The notes under the pieces were generated by a model. That model saw only the letters and a program-made list of their open reading frames with translations, did not search any database and was not told where the DNA came from. Source: Dechloromonas sp. A34 (GTDB lineage: Bacteria > Pseudomonadota > Gammaproteobacteria > Burkholderiales > Rhodocyclaceae). From it: a stretch of 64,000 nt of DNA. The DNA is taken from NCBI RefSeq assembly GCF_026261605.1, contig NZ_CP102486.1, positions 3,720,001 to 3,784,000 of the forward strand. The letters are read 5' to 3'. The position numbers and the translations under genes are program-made. Below are positions 17,455 to 26,641 of the stretch, piece by piece (positions within the stretch are counted from its first letter, which is position 1; each line of letters starts with the position of its first letter).

Positions 17455-18315
17455 TCAGTCCGCCTCCGACGCCCGGACCAGCAGCAGGAACTGGGCGGCA
17501 CCTGCAGCCAGCGCCGCGATCAGGACCAGTCCCAAAACGAGCATCCGCTCGAACGACGAAATCCAGCCCGCCGTCGGGACCAGTGACAGCAACCAGTTGT
17601 TGTTGGGGAGGCCGATCCGCACCACGATCGAGTCATCGGTCACCGCCTTGCCTTGCCGGGCGAAAGCCTTGCACTCGCTCCCGCCCAGGGGAACGCGGCA
17701 CAGGCTGTAGTCGTAACCGGCCCGTTCAAGTTCCATCTCGCCGGCGATGGCCAACAGTTCCGGAACGTTGATCACGGCAATGGAAAAACCCCAGAAGCTG
17801 CTCTTGCCCTTCACGCCGCGCACGAAGATGGGATAACGGGCGACCGCCCCCACCCCCCCCTGCTTCAGTTCAAATGGACCGGCCAAGGTCATTTGGCGCT
17901 TGACCAGGGCGGCATGGGCTTCCTTGTTGCGCTCCCTGTCCTTGAGCAGGTCATGGCCGAGAATCGTTTCGTTGCCGTCCAGCGGATAGACCGTCGTTAC
18001 CACCCCGCCGGGGGCCAGCTCCAGAGCGCGAATCAGGGGAAACTCGTAGATCAGTTCGGCTGCCGCCGCGTCGAAGTTCGGCACCCCGCCGGGACTCCGC
18101 TGAACCATGGTGGCGAGCATGAAAACCGGGCCCACCGTTTCATGGAATCGTTCGACCACCCGCAGGGCAAAGCTCTGGCCAAGGACGCTGGCCGCATGCT
18201 GCCTGACCTCCTTGAGATTGAGCAGGTAAGACCAGCCAAAACCTCCGAAAACGATGAGTCCAAGCAGCGTAACGACGACGGCGGTACGCCGGGCGAGCGA
18301 TCGAACTTGCGTCAT
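17455..18315 (-). CDS. Stand-alone CHASE-domain membrane sensor
   Basis: A 286-residue protein with TM1 at about 10-32, a periplasmic CHASE domain at about 45-240 and TM2 at about 255-278, then only a short cytoplasmic tail. It shares the block PL.GNE..LGHDLL.D..RN.EA and TLAGPF.L.QGGV with the CHASE kinase at 27631-29556. No kinase, cyclase or HAMP domain is attached, so it may signal by pairing with another membrane protein such as the divergent histidine kinase at 18440. Ligand unknown. Confidence 0.8.
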   Translation of the reverse strand: MTQVRSLARRTAVVVTLLGLIVFGGFGWSYLLNLKEVRQHAASVLGQSFALRVVERFHETVGPVFMLATMVQRSPGGVPNFDAAAAELIYEFPLIRALELAPGGVVTTVYPLDGNETILGHDLLKDRERNKEAHAALVKRQMTLAGPFELKQGGVGAVARYPIFVRGVKGKSSFWGFSIAVINVPELLAIAGEMELERAGYDYSLCRVPLGGSECKAFARQGKAVTDDSIVVRIGLPNNNWLLSLVPTAGWISSFERMLVLGLVLIAALAAGAAQFLLLVRASEAD

Positions 18316-18362
18316 GGCCCCTCTCCCCTCTCCTTGGCATGCTAACCACCAACAGTAGCGGC

Positions 18363-18377
18363 TGGCACGAAGCGTGC
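18363..18377 (+). promoter_or_regulatory. Candidate sigma-54 promoter of the histidine kinase gene
   Basis: TGGCAC-GAAGC-GTGC matches -24 fully and -12 with one mismatch (G for T). It lies in the divergent region between 18315 and 18440, with the -12 element 62 bases before the ATG at 18440. Confidence 0.5.
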
Positions 18378-18439
18378 GTTATTACTTAGGTAATAAATTA
18401 TGCCTCATTTTTGTATCGAAATCCTTGGAAAGCCCTCAA

Positions 18440-19978
18440 ATGCAGTTCCGTCTGGTGCGTCACTTTACCCTGACCAGCCTCGCATTCATCATTGCGGCCG
18501 GGGCGGCATTGGGCCTTTACTACCGGGAAATAGCCCTTTCCCGGATGTTGCAACAGCAGGAATCGAACAACGTAAACCTCACCCGCGTATTTGCCAATAC
18601 GCTCTGGCAGCGTCATTTCTCGGAGCTTCTGAAAGATTCCGCGCTGCGCACCTCGACAGAATTGAAACTGCTTTCTCAAATTCCGGAAATTCACCGCGAT
18701 GTCCAGGCCCTGATGCGGGGCAGCTCGACATACAAAATCAAGGTCTACGATCTGCGCGGGCGCACCATTTACTCGTCCGAGCTGGCACAAATCGGCGAAG
18801 ACAAGCGCAACAACCCGGGGTTTCTCGGCGCGCTCGAAGGCCTTACCCGTACGGAGCTGGTGCACAAGGAAAAGTTCAGTGCCTTCGAACAGGTCGTTGA
18901 AAACCGCGACCTGATTCAAAGCTACATTCCGCAATATGAGGAGGGCAGCAGCGAACTGGCCGGCGTCTTCGAAATCTACTCGGATGCCACCCCTTTTCTG
19001 GCCGAAATTCGCGAAACAGAAATCCGCCTCGCCACCCTGATCGCCGGAGCCATGGGCGCCTTGTTTTCGGCGCTCTATTTCATCGTCCACCGTGCCGACC
19101 GCATCATCCGACAACAGGCCGACGAGAAGAAGCTGTCGCAACAACAGTTGGCGCAAGCCGAAAAAATGGCCTCACTGGGTCAACTGGTGGCTGGTGTTTC
19201 ACACCAGTTGAATACCCCGATCGCCTTCTCGCACAACAATATCCTTCTGGCCATCGCAGCCCTGAAAGAACTCGCCCAACCACTGGCGCTTGCCAGCCAT
19301 GTTGCCCAGCTGGCGACCAAACTACCGGCCGGTCACGATCGCCTCGAACTGGAACTCGGCGCCTTCCGGCACAGCATTCCGACGATGACCATCGCCACGG
19401 AAGAGGTGCTCCAGGAGATCGGCCACATGCTAGGCGATATTCAGGGCGGCCTCGAGCAAATGCGTGAACTGGTCGACAACCTCAGGAATTTCACCCATCT
19501 GGACCGCAGCAAGGTGGTCCGCACCGACATCAACGAAACCTTGAAAACGGTGATCTATATCGCCCGCAGTTCGATCCCCTCGGGCATACGAATCGTCGAG
19601 CAATGGGGTGACATCCCGGCGATTGCCTGCAACCCGTCGCAACTGAACCAGGTTTTCCTGAATCTGATCACCAATGCCGCCCAGGCCATTGCGGAGCAAG
19701 GCGAGATCCGCATTCGAACGGCGCTTTCCGGTAACCAGGTGGTCATTGAAGTATCCGACGACGGTACCGGCATCCCCGATCACGTCTTGCCCCATATTTT
19801 CGAAACTTATTTCACCACCAAGCCCAAGGGTGAGGGAACTGGGTTGGGCCTCGCCATCGCCCAGGATATCGTCCGCAACCATGGCGGCAACATTTCCGTC
19901 ACCCCCGGAGCGGGTCAGGGAGCGCGCTTTACCGTCACACTGCCGGTCAATGCCCCCGACACCGTGAGGGGATGCTAA
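18440..19978 (+). CDS. Membrane sensor histidine kinase
   Basis: About 512 residues from the ATG at 18440; upstream codons in the frame lack a ribosome site. TM1 about 13-32, periplasmic sensing region to about 190, TM2 about 197-216, then a HisKA-type dimer region with the phospho-acceptor His at about 255 (GVSHQLNTP) and an ATPase domain with N box (NQVFLNLITNAAQAI), DDGTGIP and GTGLGLAI. It overlaps the response-regulator gene by 7 bases, so the two form a two-component pair. The H-box uses Gln-Leu instead of the usual Glu-Ile after His, seen in some kinases of this class. Confidence 0.9.
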   Translation: MQFRLVRHFTLTSLAFIIAAGAALGLYYREIALSRMLQQQESNNVNLTRVFANTLWQRHFSELLKDSALRTSTELKLLSQIPEIHRDVQALMRGSSTYKIKVYDLRGRTIYSSELAQIGEDKRNNPGFLGALEGLTRTELVHKEKFSAFEQVVENRDLIQSYIPQYEEGSSELAGVFEIYSDATPFLAEIRETEIRLATLIAGAMGALFSALYFIVHRADRIIRQQADEKKLSQQQLAQAEKMASLGQLVAGVSHQLNTPIAFSHNNILLAIAALKELAQPLALASHVAQLATKLPAGHDRLELELGAFRHSIPTMTIATEEVLQEIGHMLGDIQGGLEQMRELVDNLRNFTHLDRSKVVRTDINETLKTVIYIARSSIPSGIRIVEQWGDIPAIACNPSQLNQVFLNLITNAAQAIAEQGEIRIRTALSGNQVVIEVSDDGTGIPDHVLPHIFETYFTTKPKGEGTGLGLAIAQDIVRNHGGNISVTPGAGQGARFTVTLPVNAPDTVRGC

Positions 19979-21039
19979 TTAATTCGCCGCCAAGCAAGGC
20001 CATCCACATGTCTGCCACATCGCTATCCATCACCATGCCGACGAGCCGTCTAGCTCCGAAAGGACGGGTACTCTGTGTCGATGACGAACCCTGTATCCTG
20101 CGCGCCCTCTCCTGGCTGCTGAAAAAGGAATTTCACGTCGTCACCGCGCAGAGCGCTCACGAAGCTCTGGAACTGATCCGTACCGGCGAATTCGATGTCG
20201 TGATCAGCGACCAGCGGATGCCGGAAATGAGCGGCGTCGACTTTCTGAACGAGGTCAAGACGCTGACCCCGCGAGCCATCCGCATCCTGCTGACCGGGTA
20301 TTCCGATTTGCAGTCGGCGATTCGTTCGGTCAACGAGTCGGAAATTTTCCGCTTTGTCACCAAGCCGTGGGATGTCGAAGAGCTGCCCTCGATCGTGGCG
20401 CAAGCGGTCGCCATCGCGAAGAGCCAGGCTCTCACCCCTCCGGTGCCGTCGACCAATGAAATGCCGGCCGACCGTTCGGCCAAAATCCTGGTTCTCGACG
20501 ATGACGAGGCGATTCATTCGGCCGTCGAGATGAGCGCCGGCGACCTCGCTGAAGTGATCCACGTCACCAGTCCGGTCGATGCCTTCAAGGCGCTGCAGAA
20601 TGACGATATCGGCGTCATCCTCGCCGCGCGCAAACTCGGCTCGATGGACCTTACCCACCTGCTCTGCCTGCTCAAGCGTCAACATCCGCAGATCGTCAGC
20701 ATCGTCCTGACCGAAACCTCGGACACCGCGCTGGTTTCCCAACTGATCAACCAGGGCCAGATTTTCCGCCTGATCGCCAAACCGGTGAAAGCCGGGGCAC
20801 TGCGTCTTGCCCTGAAGTCTGCCCTGAGCAAACGCAACGAATTGCTGGACGACCCACTACAGGCGGCGCGTTATCAGGTGGAACCCCTTGAAGAAGACGC
20901 CGAGCGGCTGTTGCAGGACCAACTGGCCGGCCGTGCGTCGCTTGCCACGCCCCCCGTTGCGCCAGGCACTGCTCCGACCAGGAACAAGCCGGTGACGGGG
21001 TTTGTCGGCCAGTTCATGCGCCGACTGTTCAGGGGCTAG
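19972..21039 (+). CDS. Double-receiver response regulator (second receiver degenerate)
   Basis: 355 residues from ATG 19972 (an ATG at 20008 is a reasonable alternative). Receiver 1 (about 31-150) has acidic pair DD near 37-38, phospho-acceptor D80 (VVISDQRMP) and K131 (FVTKPW). Receiver 2 (about 170-290) keeps the acidic cluster DDDE and a C-terminal K (LIAKPV), but the phospho-acceptor position reads VILAAR, with Ala in place of Asp. No DNA-binding or enzymatic output follows; the C-terminal 60 residues are low-complexity. The protein may act as a phosphate sink or adaptor. It is followed 43 bases later by a triheme cytochrome gene in the same orientation. Confidence 0.88.
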   Translation: MLINSPPSKAIHMSATSLSITMPTSRLAPKGRVLCVDDEPCILRALSWLLKKEFHVVTAQSAHEALELIRTGEFDVVISDQRMPEMSGVDFLNEVKTLTPRAIRILLTGYSDLQSAIRSVNESEIFRFVTKPWDVEELPSIVAQAVAIAKSQALTPPVPSTNEMPADRSAKILVLDDDEAIHSAVEMSAGDLAEVIHVTSPVDAFKALQNDDIGVILAARKLGSMDLTHLLCLLKRQHPQIVSIVLTETSDTALVSQLINQGQIFRLIAKPVKAGALRLALKSALSKRNELLDDPLQAARYQVEPLEEDAERLLQDQLAGRASLATPPVAPGTAPTRNKPVTGFVGQFMRRLFRG

Positions 21040-21081
21040 ATCATTCGACCGCTCACCTTCAACGCATTGCAAGCCGGAGGA

Positions 21082-21717
21082 ATGCGGCTTGCCTGCAGGC
21101 TCGGCCTGAGTATGGCCGTACTCGCTGGTGCCGGGCAATCGGCCGCCGAGACGCTCCAGCTTGCTTTCCTGCGTCCGGCCGCCAGCGAGGCCCCAAGCTC
21201 AGCACCGACCGCGGACGGCGTAGCGGAGCGCGGCAACCAGCCCGTGGCGCGACGGGCGATCGACAATGTTCGCCTGCTCGACGAAAACAACCCCGACTAT
21301 GGCCGACTGCAAACCATCGACGAGGCAACCCGCCAACTGCCCTATGACGCCAACGGTTTCCCGGACTGGATGCGCGCGCTCAAGGCCGGGCTCATCACTC
21401 CGCGTAGCGGCCTGACCGGGAACGAGAAGATGGAAGTCCTCGACCTCGACATCATCATGCGCAATACCAAGGAAATGCCGCACGTCCGCTTCCCGCACCG
21501 CTCGCACACCTTGTGGCTGGCGTGCTCGAATTGCCACCCGGATCCATTCAAGCCGCTGACGGGAAGTACCAATATACGGATGGCCGACATTTTCCGCGGC
21601 GAGTATTGCGGCAAGTGCCATGACCGCGTTGCCTTCATCACCTTTTTTTCCTGCGACCGTTGCCACAGCGTTCCCCAGACCGTCAGCCTGCCGGCCAAGG
21701 GCGGGAGCAAGAACTAG
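21082..21717 (+). CDS. Triheme c7-type cytochrome linked to a two-component system
   Basis: 211 residues from ATG 21082 (a TTG at 21067 would add five residues). Signal peptide to about SAA-ETLQ. Three motifs CSNCH, CGKCH and CDRCH follow FPHRSHTLWLACSN, the same design as the C-terminal modules at 1084-1719 and 2672-3673. It lies downstream of the kinase and double-receiver genes, away from the main cytochrome island, which suggests either a separate branch of the electron-transfer chain or a redox input to that signalling system. Confidence 0.85.
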   Translation: MRLACRLGLSMAVLAGAGQSAAETLQLAFLRPAASEAPSSAPTADGVAERGNQPVARRAIDNVRLLDENNPDYGRLQTIDEATRQLPYDANGFPDWMRALKAGLITPRSGLTGNEKMEVLDLDIIMRNTKEMPHVRFPHRSHTLWLACSNCHPDPFKPLTGSTNIRMADIFRGEYCGKCHDRVAFITFFSCDRCHSVPQTVSLPAKGGSKN

Positions 21718-21723
21718 TAGTTT

Positions 21724-21757
21724 AGTACCGCAAAGGCACTACTGCCTTTGCGGTACT
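21724..21757. terminator. 15-bp hairpin between convergent genes
   Basis: A perfect 15-base inverted repeat (arms 21724-21738 and 21743-21757, loop CTAC) separates the plus-strand cytochrome gene ending at 21717 from the minus-strand gene ending at 21781. There is no long T-run, but the position and stability suggest a bidirectional terminator. Confidence 0.7.
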
Positions 21758-21780
21758 CGGCCGGGCGGCCGGCTCCCCGG

Positions 21781-24212
21781 TCAGCCCGTGGTTTTTTGGC
21801 CGCTATCGGGCAACGGCAGGGCGAACAAGTAGCCTTGGGCGCGGTTGCATTCGAAGCCATGGAGCAGCGTCAGTTGCTCCAGACTCTCCACCCCCTCGGC
21901 GACCGCCCGCAAACCAAGCGCGGCGGCCAAGCCAAAGACTGCGGTCAGCAAGGACTGGTCCTTGCCTTGGTTGAGATATTCCCGAATCAGACTGCGGTCT
22001 ACCTTGATGGCATGGATCGGCATCTGGTGCAGCGCACTCAGACTGGAATAACCGGTTCCGAAATTGCCGATGCTCAGCATCACACCGAGATCGGCCAGAG
22101 CGCCGAACATGCGCTGCGAATACTCGGCATCCTGCATCACCAGCGTCTCCGCCACCTCGAGTTCGAGCAATGACGGCGACAGGCCGGCACGGCGCAGGAT
22201 GTCGCGGACGACATCGGCCAGATCGGGGCGCTTGAATTCGCTGGCCGAAAGGTTAACCGCCACGGTCACTGCCTGGTTCTCCAACTGCCACAGTCGGGCC
22301 TGAATACAGGCGGTTTCGAGAACCCATTCGCCAATCTTCTTCATCAGGTCGACCTCTTCGGCCAGTCCAATGAACTCTTCCGGCAACAGCAGCTGACCAT
22401 CCGGCATCTGCCAGCGGATCAGCGCCTCTTTGCCATGCACGGTGCCGCTCTGCAGATCCATGATCGGCTGGTAGTGGAGCACGAACTCGCGATTGATGAA
22501 GGCGTCCTTGAGCCGGGTCTCAAGTTCGACCCGCCGCGACGGCGCTCCGAGTAGTTCGGACGAGAAGAAACAGCGCCCGGCCCGCCCTGCCCCCTTGACA
22601 TGGTACATGGCGGCGTCGGCGCACTTCATCAGCGTCTCGACATCCCGGCCATCCCGGGGATACATGCTGATGCCGATGCTCGTCGACACGACCCGGTCTT
22701 CCGCCCCCAGGCGAATCGGCTCGCGCATGGCGGCCAGTATCTTTTCCGCCACCAGTTCGGCATCCGATTCCTGGGTGATTCCCGGCAACAGCACCGTGAA
22801 TTCGTCGCCCCCCAGGCGGGCCACGGTATCGGCCGAGCGGACGCAGCGCTTCAGACGATTGGCCACTTCCTTGAGTAAATAATCCCCGACGTCATGACCC
22901 AGCGTGTCGTTGACCTGCTTGAACTTGTCCAGATCCAGGAACATCACGGCCGGCGTCCGAACCTTGTAACGTTTGGCCTGAGCCAGCGCCTGTTCCAGAC
23001 GGTCCTTGAAAAGCAGCCGGTTGGGCAGGCCGGTCAAGGCATCGTGGAAGGCCTGGAAGGTGATCATTTCCTCCCGTTCCTTGCGCTCGGTGATGTCCGA
23101 GAAAATCGCCACATAGTGCTCGACGTCGCCGCGCCGATTCCGAACCGCGCTCACATTCAGCCATTCGGCATAGACCGAACCGTTCTTGCGCTGATTCCAG
23201 ATTTCCCCCGCCACTCGCCATCCCGCTGCAGCGCCGTCCAGAAGTTCGCATAAAAGTCCGCATCCTGCCGGCCCGACTTGAGGATGGCCGGGGTCTTCCC
23301 GATCACTTCCTCAGCCGTATAACCCGTCGTATCGGAAAAGGCCTTGTTGACCAGCTGGATCCGCGATTTCGCGTCGGTGACGGTAATCCCTTCCAGTGAG
23401 TTTTCGAACACGATTCGCGACAGACGCTGCTGCTGCAACAGTTCGCCGGTTTTTTCCATAACCTGGTTGAAGGCCACCGTTGCCGCGCCCACCTCATCGC
23501 GACGGAGTACCGGCAGCAGTTTGGCGTCCTCGATATCGCCATCGGCAATCCGGCTCAGGCCCGCCGTCATTTCGTCGAGCGGACGGGTCACCATGCGGGA
23601 GATGAAGAACCAGATGAACAACGCCAGCGGAATACACAGCGCCAGGCCGGCAAAGATGGCGCGAATCCCGAAGCTGCGCGTCGTTTCGCCGGCCCGGACC
23701 AGGGATACTTCCATGCTGACCGCGCCGAGCACGGTATTGGGCGGCACTTCGTGGCAGAACAGGCAGTTCTTCCCGAGATAGTTTTCGGTCGCCCGCACCG
23801 GAATGATGGCCTTCAGCCGGTCCCTGCCATCCTGGCTGGTGACCACGTCGAAATAGGATTCGCCGGTCACCAGGACCTTGGTCTCCAGGGCATCCGACGG
23901 GGTTTCGCCGTCGAAGCCCAAGCCGAACTGATTGACCACTGCATCGCTACGAAAAACCTTGAGCGATTCGATATGGTTGGTTTCCTTGATCTGGTCGAGA
24001 AAAATGGTCCGCAAACCAATCGTTCCGGTGATCATCATTCCGGTAAGGCCGGCAAGCGTCATCTGATGGACGCTCATCGCAAAATCCTTGGACTGTTCGA
24101 TGGCCAGATTCTTCTGTTCCAGCGTCGCCCAGTGGATCAGGCCAGCGCCTGAGGCCATGACCGCCAGAAGAATCGAAATGACCAGCCGAACCCAAATCTT
24201 CGCGTTTTTCAT
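21781..24212 (-). CDS. Heme-c sensor GGDEF-EAL protein (frameshifted)
   Basis: Two frames join near 23206-23210, where adding one G to a GGGGG run restores DGEWRGEIWNQRKNG. The whole protein is about 810 residues from ATG 24212. TM1 about 6-28; a periplasmic domain of the DUF3365/Tll0287 type containing CLFCH (Cys150, Cys153, His154), thus probably a covalently bound heme; TM2 about 185-206; HAMP; PAS (about 250-365); GGDEF with intact RLGGDEF; and EAL with intact EALIRW. It would sense redox state or a gas ligand in the periplasm and change c-di-GMP. It is divergent from the HiPIP gene. The frameshift is probably a sequencing error. Confidence 0.8.
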
Positions 24213-24390
24213 ATTTTTAAGTTGTCCCGCAACCGTGCAAACCCGGCACCTGCGTCGATGATGCATTGCGAAGCCACGAAATGGCAACCCGGAATTGAAA
24301 TTCTCAAGCGCCCACAGAACTGGCCCATTGTTTGCTATTCTAAGCCCGGTGCGCGACTGGACTTTGCTGTCAGGTCTGCACATCCTGAAG

Positions 24391-24443
24391 ATTAGGCCCA
24401 AGCTGACTCGGGCCTTCTAATCGTTTCCCGTCCCGAGTTCGGG
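24391..24443 (+). other. Structured leader upstream of HiPIP
   Basis: Two small hairpins precede the HiPIP gene: GGCCC/GGGCC with flanking ATTA/TAAT pairing at 24391-24421, and CCCG/CGGG at 24432-24443. No T-run follows, and the HiPIP ribosome site (AAGAGGAG) comes right after. Could be a stability element or the 5' end of the mRNA. The rest of 24213-24468 shows no gene. Confidence 0.35.
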
Positions 24444-24468
24444 GCCTAGCCAAGAGGAGTTAATTCAC

Positions 24469-24714
24469 ATGAACCTTTCCCGTCGGAAAATGCTGAAAAT
24501 CGGTGGTCTTTCTCTAGCCATGATCCCGGTTGTTGCCATGGCTGCAAAAAATGATGGCATGCGCGCCTCCATGAAGTACAAAGACAGCCCGGAAGGCGAC
24601 AAGAGCTGCTCGAACTGCGTCCAATTCGTTGCCCCCAACGGCTGCAAGATTTTCCCGGGAGATACCGAGATCTCCGCCAAGGGCTACTGCGTGGCCTGGG
24701 CCAAGAAGGCCTGA
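24469..24714 (+). CDS. High-potential iron-sulfur protein (HiPIP)
   Basis: An 81-residue protein with a twin-arginine signal (SRRKMLKIGG) and a mature domain of about 55 residues carrying the HiPIP cysteine pattern C-x2-C (CSNC), then a Cys in NGCKIFPG and one in GYCVAW, which bind one 4Fe-4S cluster. HiPIPs are soluble periplasmic one-electron carriers, folded and loaded in the cytoplasm before Tat export. The gene has a good ribosome site (AAGAGGAG) and its own terminator, so it is monocistronic. Divergent from the heme-sensor cyclase gene, it may supply electrons to an oxidase or to cytochromes of this region. Confidence 0.93.
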   Translation: MNLSRRKMLKIGGLSLAMIPVVAMAAKNDGMRASMKYKDSPEGDKSCSNCVQFVAPNGCKIFPGDTEISAKGYCVAWAKKA

Positions 24715-24733
24715 GCTTCACACAGCAAAATAC

Positions 24734-24756
24734 AAAGGCACTTCGGTGCCTTTTTT
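24734..24756 (+). terminator. Rho-independent terminator of HiPIP
   Basis: AAAGGCAC-TTCG-GTGCCTTT forms an 8-bp hairpin with a stable UUCG-type tetraloop followed by T residues, 20 bases after the HiPIP stop. The region 24757-25008 after it holds no gene. Confidence 0.93.
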
Positions 24757-24919
24757 ATTGCCTGCTCGTCGGGCCGAAGCCGGCAATCCCCCCTCCCGGT
24801 TTCGCAATCAAGAGAAACCACATAAGAAAATTCTCAATAACGAGATGAGTGTTCCGACACCTTCGACCAAACCAAAACGATTGCAGCCAAATGTTTCCCC
24901 GGCGCCAAGACCTGCTGCT

Positions 24920-24934
24920 TGGCATTGTTAGTGC
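24920..24934 (+). promoter_or_regulatory. Candidate sigma-54 promoter of the SPASM-protein gene
   Basis: TGGCAT-TGTTA-GTGC differs from consensus at one -24 base and one -12 base; GG and GC are correctly spaced. Its -12 element lies 74 bases before the GTG start at 25009. Confidence 0.4.
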
Positions 24935-25008
24935 TTTTAATTCGGTACCGTTGAGTTTCCTGATAGCGACAAGACGCTTTCGAGAACGGCAATTTGAGGG
25001 TATCCATT

Positions 25009-26514
25009 GTGAAAAGTGCACTTCTGTATACGCGCGAGAGATCGATCCAGCCCGAACCCACCGGCGCCCTCGGCGCTGACGGCCCGCAGAGCCATGCCCA
25101 CATCGACACGCCGCTGCCGTTGATCAACCTCGACCTCGATCAGGTCGAACCTGGGGCTGGCCGCCATAAGGGTCCGCCAGCCGCCGTCCTCTTCCCGGCT
25201 CACGAGACCAAGGCCGCCATCGAGTCGATGCCCCACTTGGAAAGCCGCGTCGTCGGCCTGTGGCGAACCCGGGATCTGAACACCTTCATTTTCGACCTCT
25301 TACTCGACTCCCGCGATGGCACCCGGAAAGGTTTTCCGGCGGCGGTGGCCAAGGAGTTGCTGCTACTGGCCAAGATCAATCTCCAGTTGCGTGCCGAGGA
25401 TGCCGCGCCGTTGCTCGGCGTCAGCATCGAGGATGCCGCCGACCTGATCGCCAAGGGCGACCAGGTCGCACTGGGCCATGCCATGGCAACGCATGATGTA
25501 TGGGGCGTCAACGTTAGCCCGGTCGACAAGTTCGGCCACCCGACGCGGACGGCCGCCAATCCGAATCCGCGAGTCCCCGAAGCTCACCTGAACCCGGTAT
25601 CCGACATCCTGCGCAACCGGATGCGCCCGAAATCCTCCCCGGCACATGGCGGGCTGGCCTTGCTGCTCAACGAAAGCCCGCCGACCCCGCCCTCCGTCCG
25701 CCTCGACCTGACCGCCCCGAAAGCGCTGCGCAGCTCCCGGGGGACGCATCACCAGGGGGGTGTCATGGACCAGGGATTCTTCCGCTGCATCGTCAAGGAA
25801 CTCAGCGGGCTGAAGATCGGCCAGCTGGTTCTTTCCGACCTGGGCGATTCGGAGAAATGCAACTGGCTGCCCAGCGCCATCCGCTTCGCCAAAGTCGGCT
25901 GCAGTTTCCGCCAAGTCGTCCTCCAGGTCGACCTGCTGACCGCCCCCGAGCAGCAACTCATCGATTGCATCAATTCCGGCCTCAACCATCTGGTCATCAA
26001 CCTGAATCTGGCCAGCGGCAAGTGGCGGGCCAAGGCCGAGGCGGTCGCCGAATCCGATCCGAACTACTTCCGGCGGGAAATCCAGCGCCTGGTCAGAAAC
26101 CGTGACGAACTCGCCGCCCGCACCGGACATCACTGCGCGATCTCGATCATCCAGCCGCATCGCAAGAGCAGCCACTATCTCAAGGAAGAATTCCGCAATC
26201 TGTCCGGCGAACCAGGCCTCACCGACTTCCAGGAAGTCACGCTGCCCGACGCCATCGCGGAAAACCAGGCCGAATTCCATGGTGCCTGCCATTGTTGGGC
26301 GCCCTTCATCGAGGCCCACATCCGGACCAATGGCCACATGGTGGCCTGCGCCCAGGATCACTCGGGATACTCGTTCACCGCCGACCTGAAGCACACGACA
26401 TTCTCGGAAGCCTGGCACAGCGAGGCCTTCCGGATGACCCGGCAACGCGTTCTGCATGGGGAAAAGCCGGGAAGACTGTGCGACGTCTGCCCGCACAAGG
26501 CGAACAAGAACTAG
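25009..26514 (+). CDS. SPASM-domain protein with degenerate radical-SAM core
   Basis: 501 residues if translation starts at GTG 25009, with GAGGG eight bases upstream. Residues about 1-220 match nothing I recognise. From about 220 the sequence resembles a radical-SAM fold: [20 protein letters not shown] stands where PxxxxLDLTNxCNLxCxxC would be, and [11 protein letters not shown] stands where the GEP region would be. The three cluster-binding cysteines are absent. The C-terminal 100 residues keep a SPASM-like pattern: CHCWAPF, ACAQD, then [12 protein letters not shown] and CDVC. So an auxiliary Fe-S cluster may remain while SAM chemistry is lost. Lies before bioB; a functional link is not evident. 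Confidence 0.6.
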   Translation: MKSALLYTRERSIQPEPTGALGADGPQSHAHIDTPLPLINLDLDQVEPGAGRHKGPPAAVLFPAHETKAAIESMPHLESRVVGLWRTRDLNTFIFDLLLDSRDGTRKGFPAAVAKELLLLAKINLQLRAEDAAPLLGVSIEDAADLIAKGDQVALGHAMATHDVWGVNVSPVDKFGHPTRTAANPNPRVPEAHLNPVSDILRNRMRPKSSPAHGGLALLLNESPPTPPSVRLDLTAPKALRSSRGTHHQGGVMDQGFFRCIVKELSGLKIGQLVLSDLGDSEKCNWLPSAIRFAKVGCSFRQVVLQVDLLTAPEQQLIDCINSGLNHLVINLNLASGKWRAKAEAVAESDPNYFRREIQRLVRNRDELAARTGHHCAISIIQPHRKSSHYLKEEFRNLSGEPGLTDFQEVTLPDAIAENQAEFHGACHCWAPFIEAHIRTNGHMVACAQDHSGYSFTADLKHTTFSEAWHSEAFRMTRQRVLHGEKPGRLCDVCPHKANKN

Positions 26515-26570
26515 GGCGCAGCCTGCCCGCCCGAGCACCTCCCGATCGGGGAACGCCCCTTCCCTGCCGG

Positions 26571-26600
26571 GGCTTTGGCGCCGCAGCATGCGCCAAAGCC
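26571..26600 (+). other. 11-bp stem-loop in the bioB leader
   Basis: GGCTTTGGCGC and GCGCCAAAGCC form a perfect 11-bp stem with an 8-base loop, 42 bases before the bioB ATG at 26642. Only TTTT follows, some ten bases after the stem. It may be a weak terminator of the upstream gene or a leader structure of bioB. Confidence 0.5.
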
Positions 26601-26641
26601 GGGAAACCATTTTCATCAATTACCACGAACAAGGCTCCACC

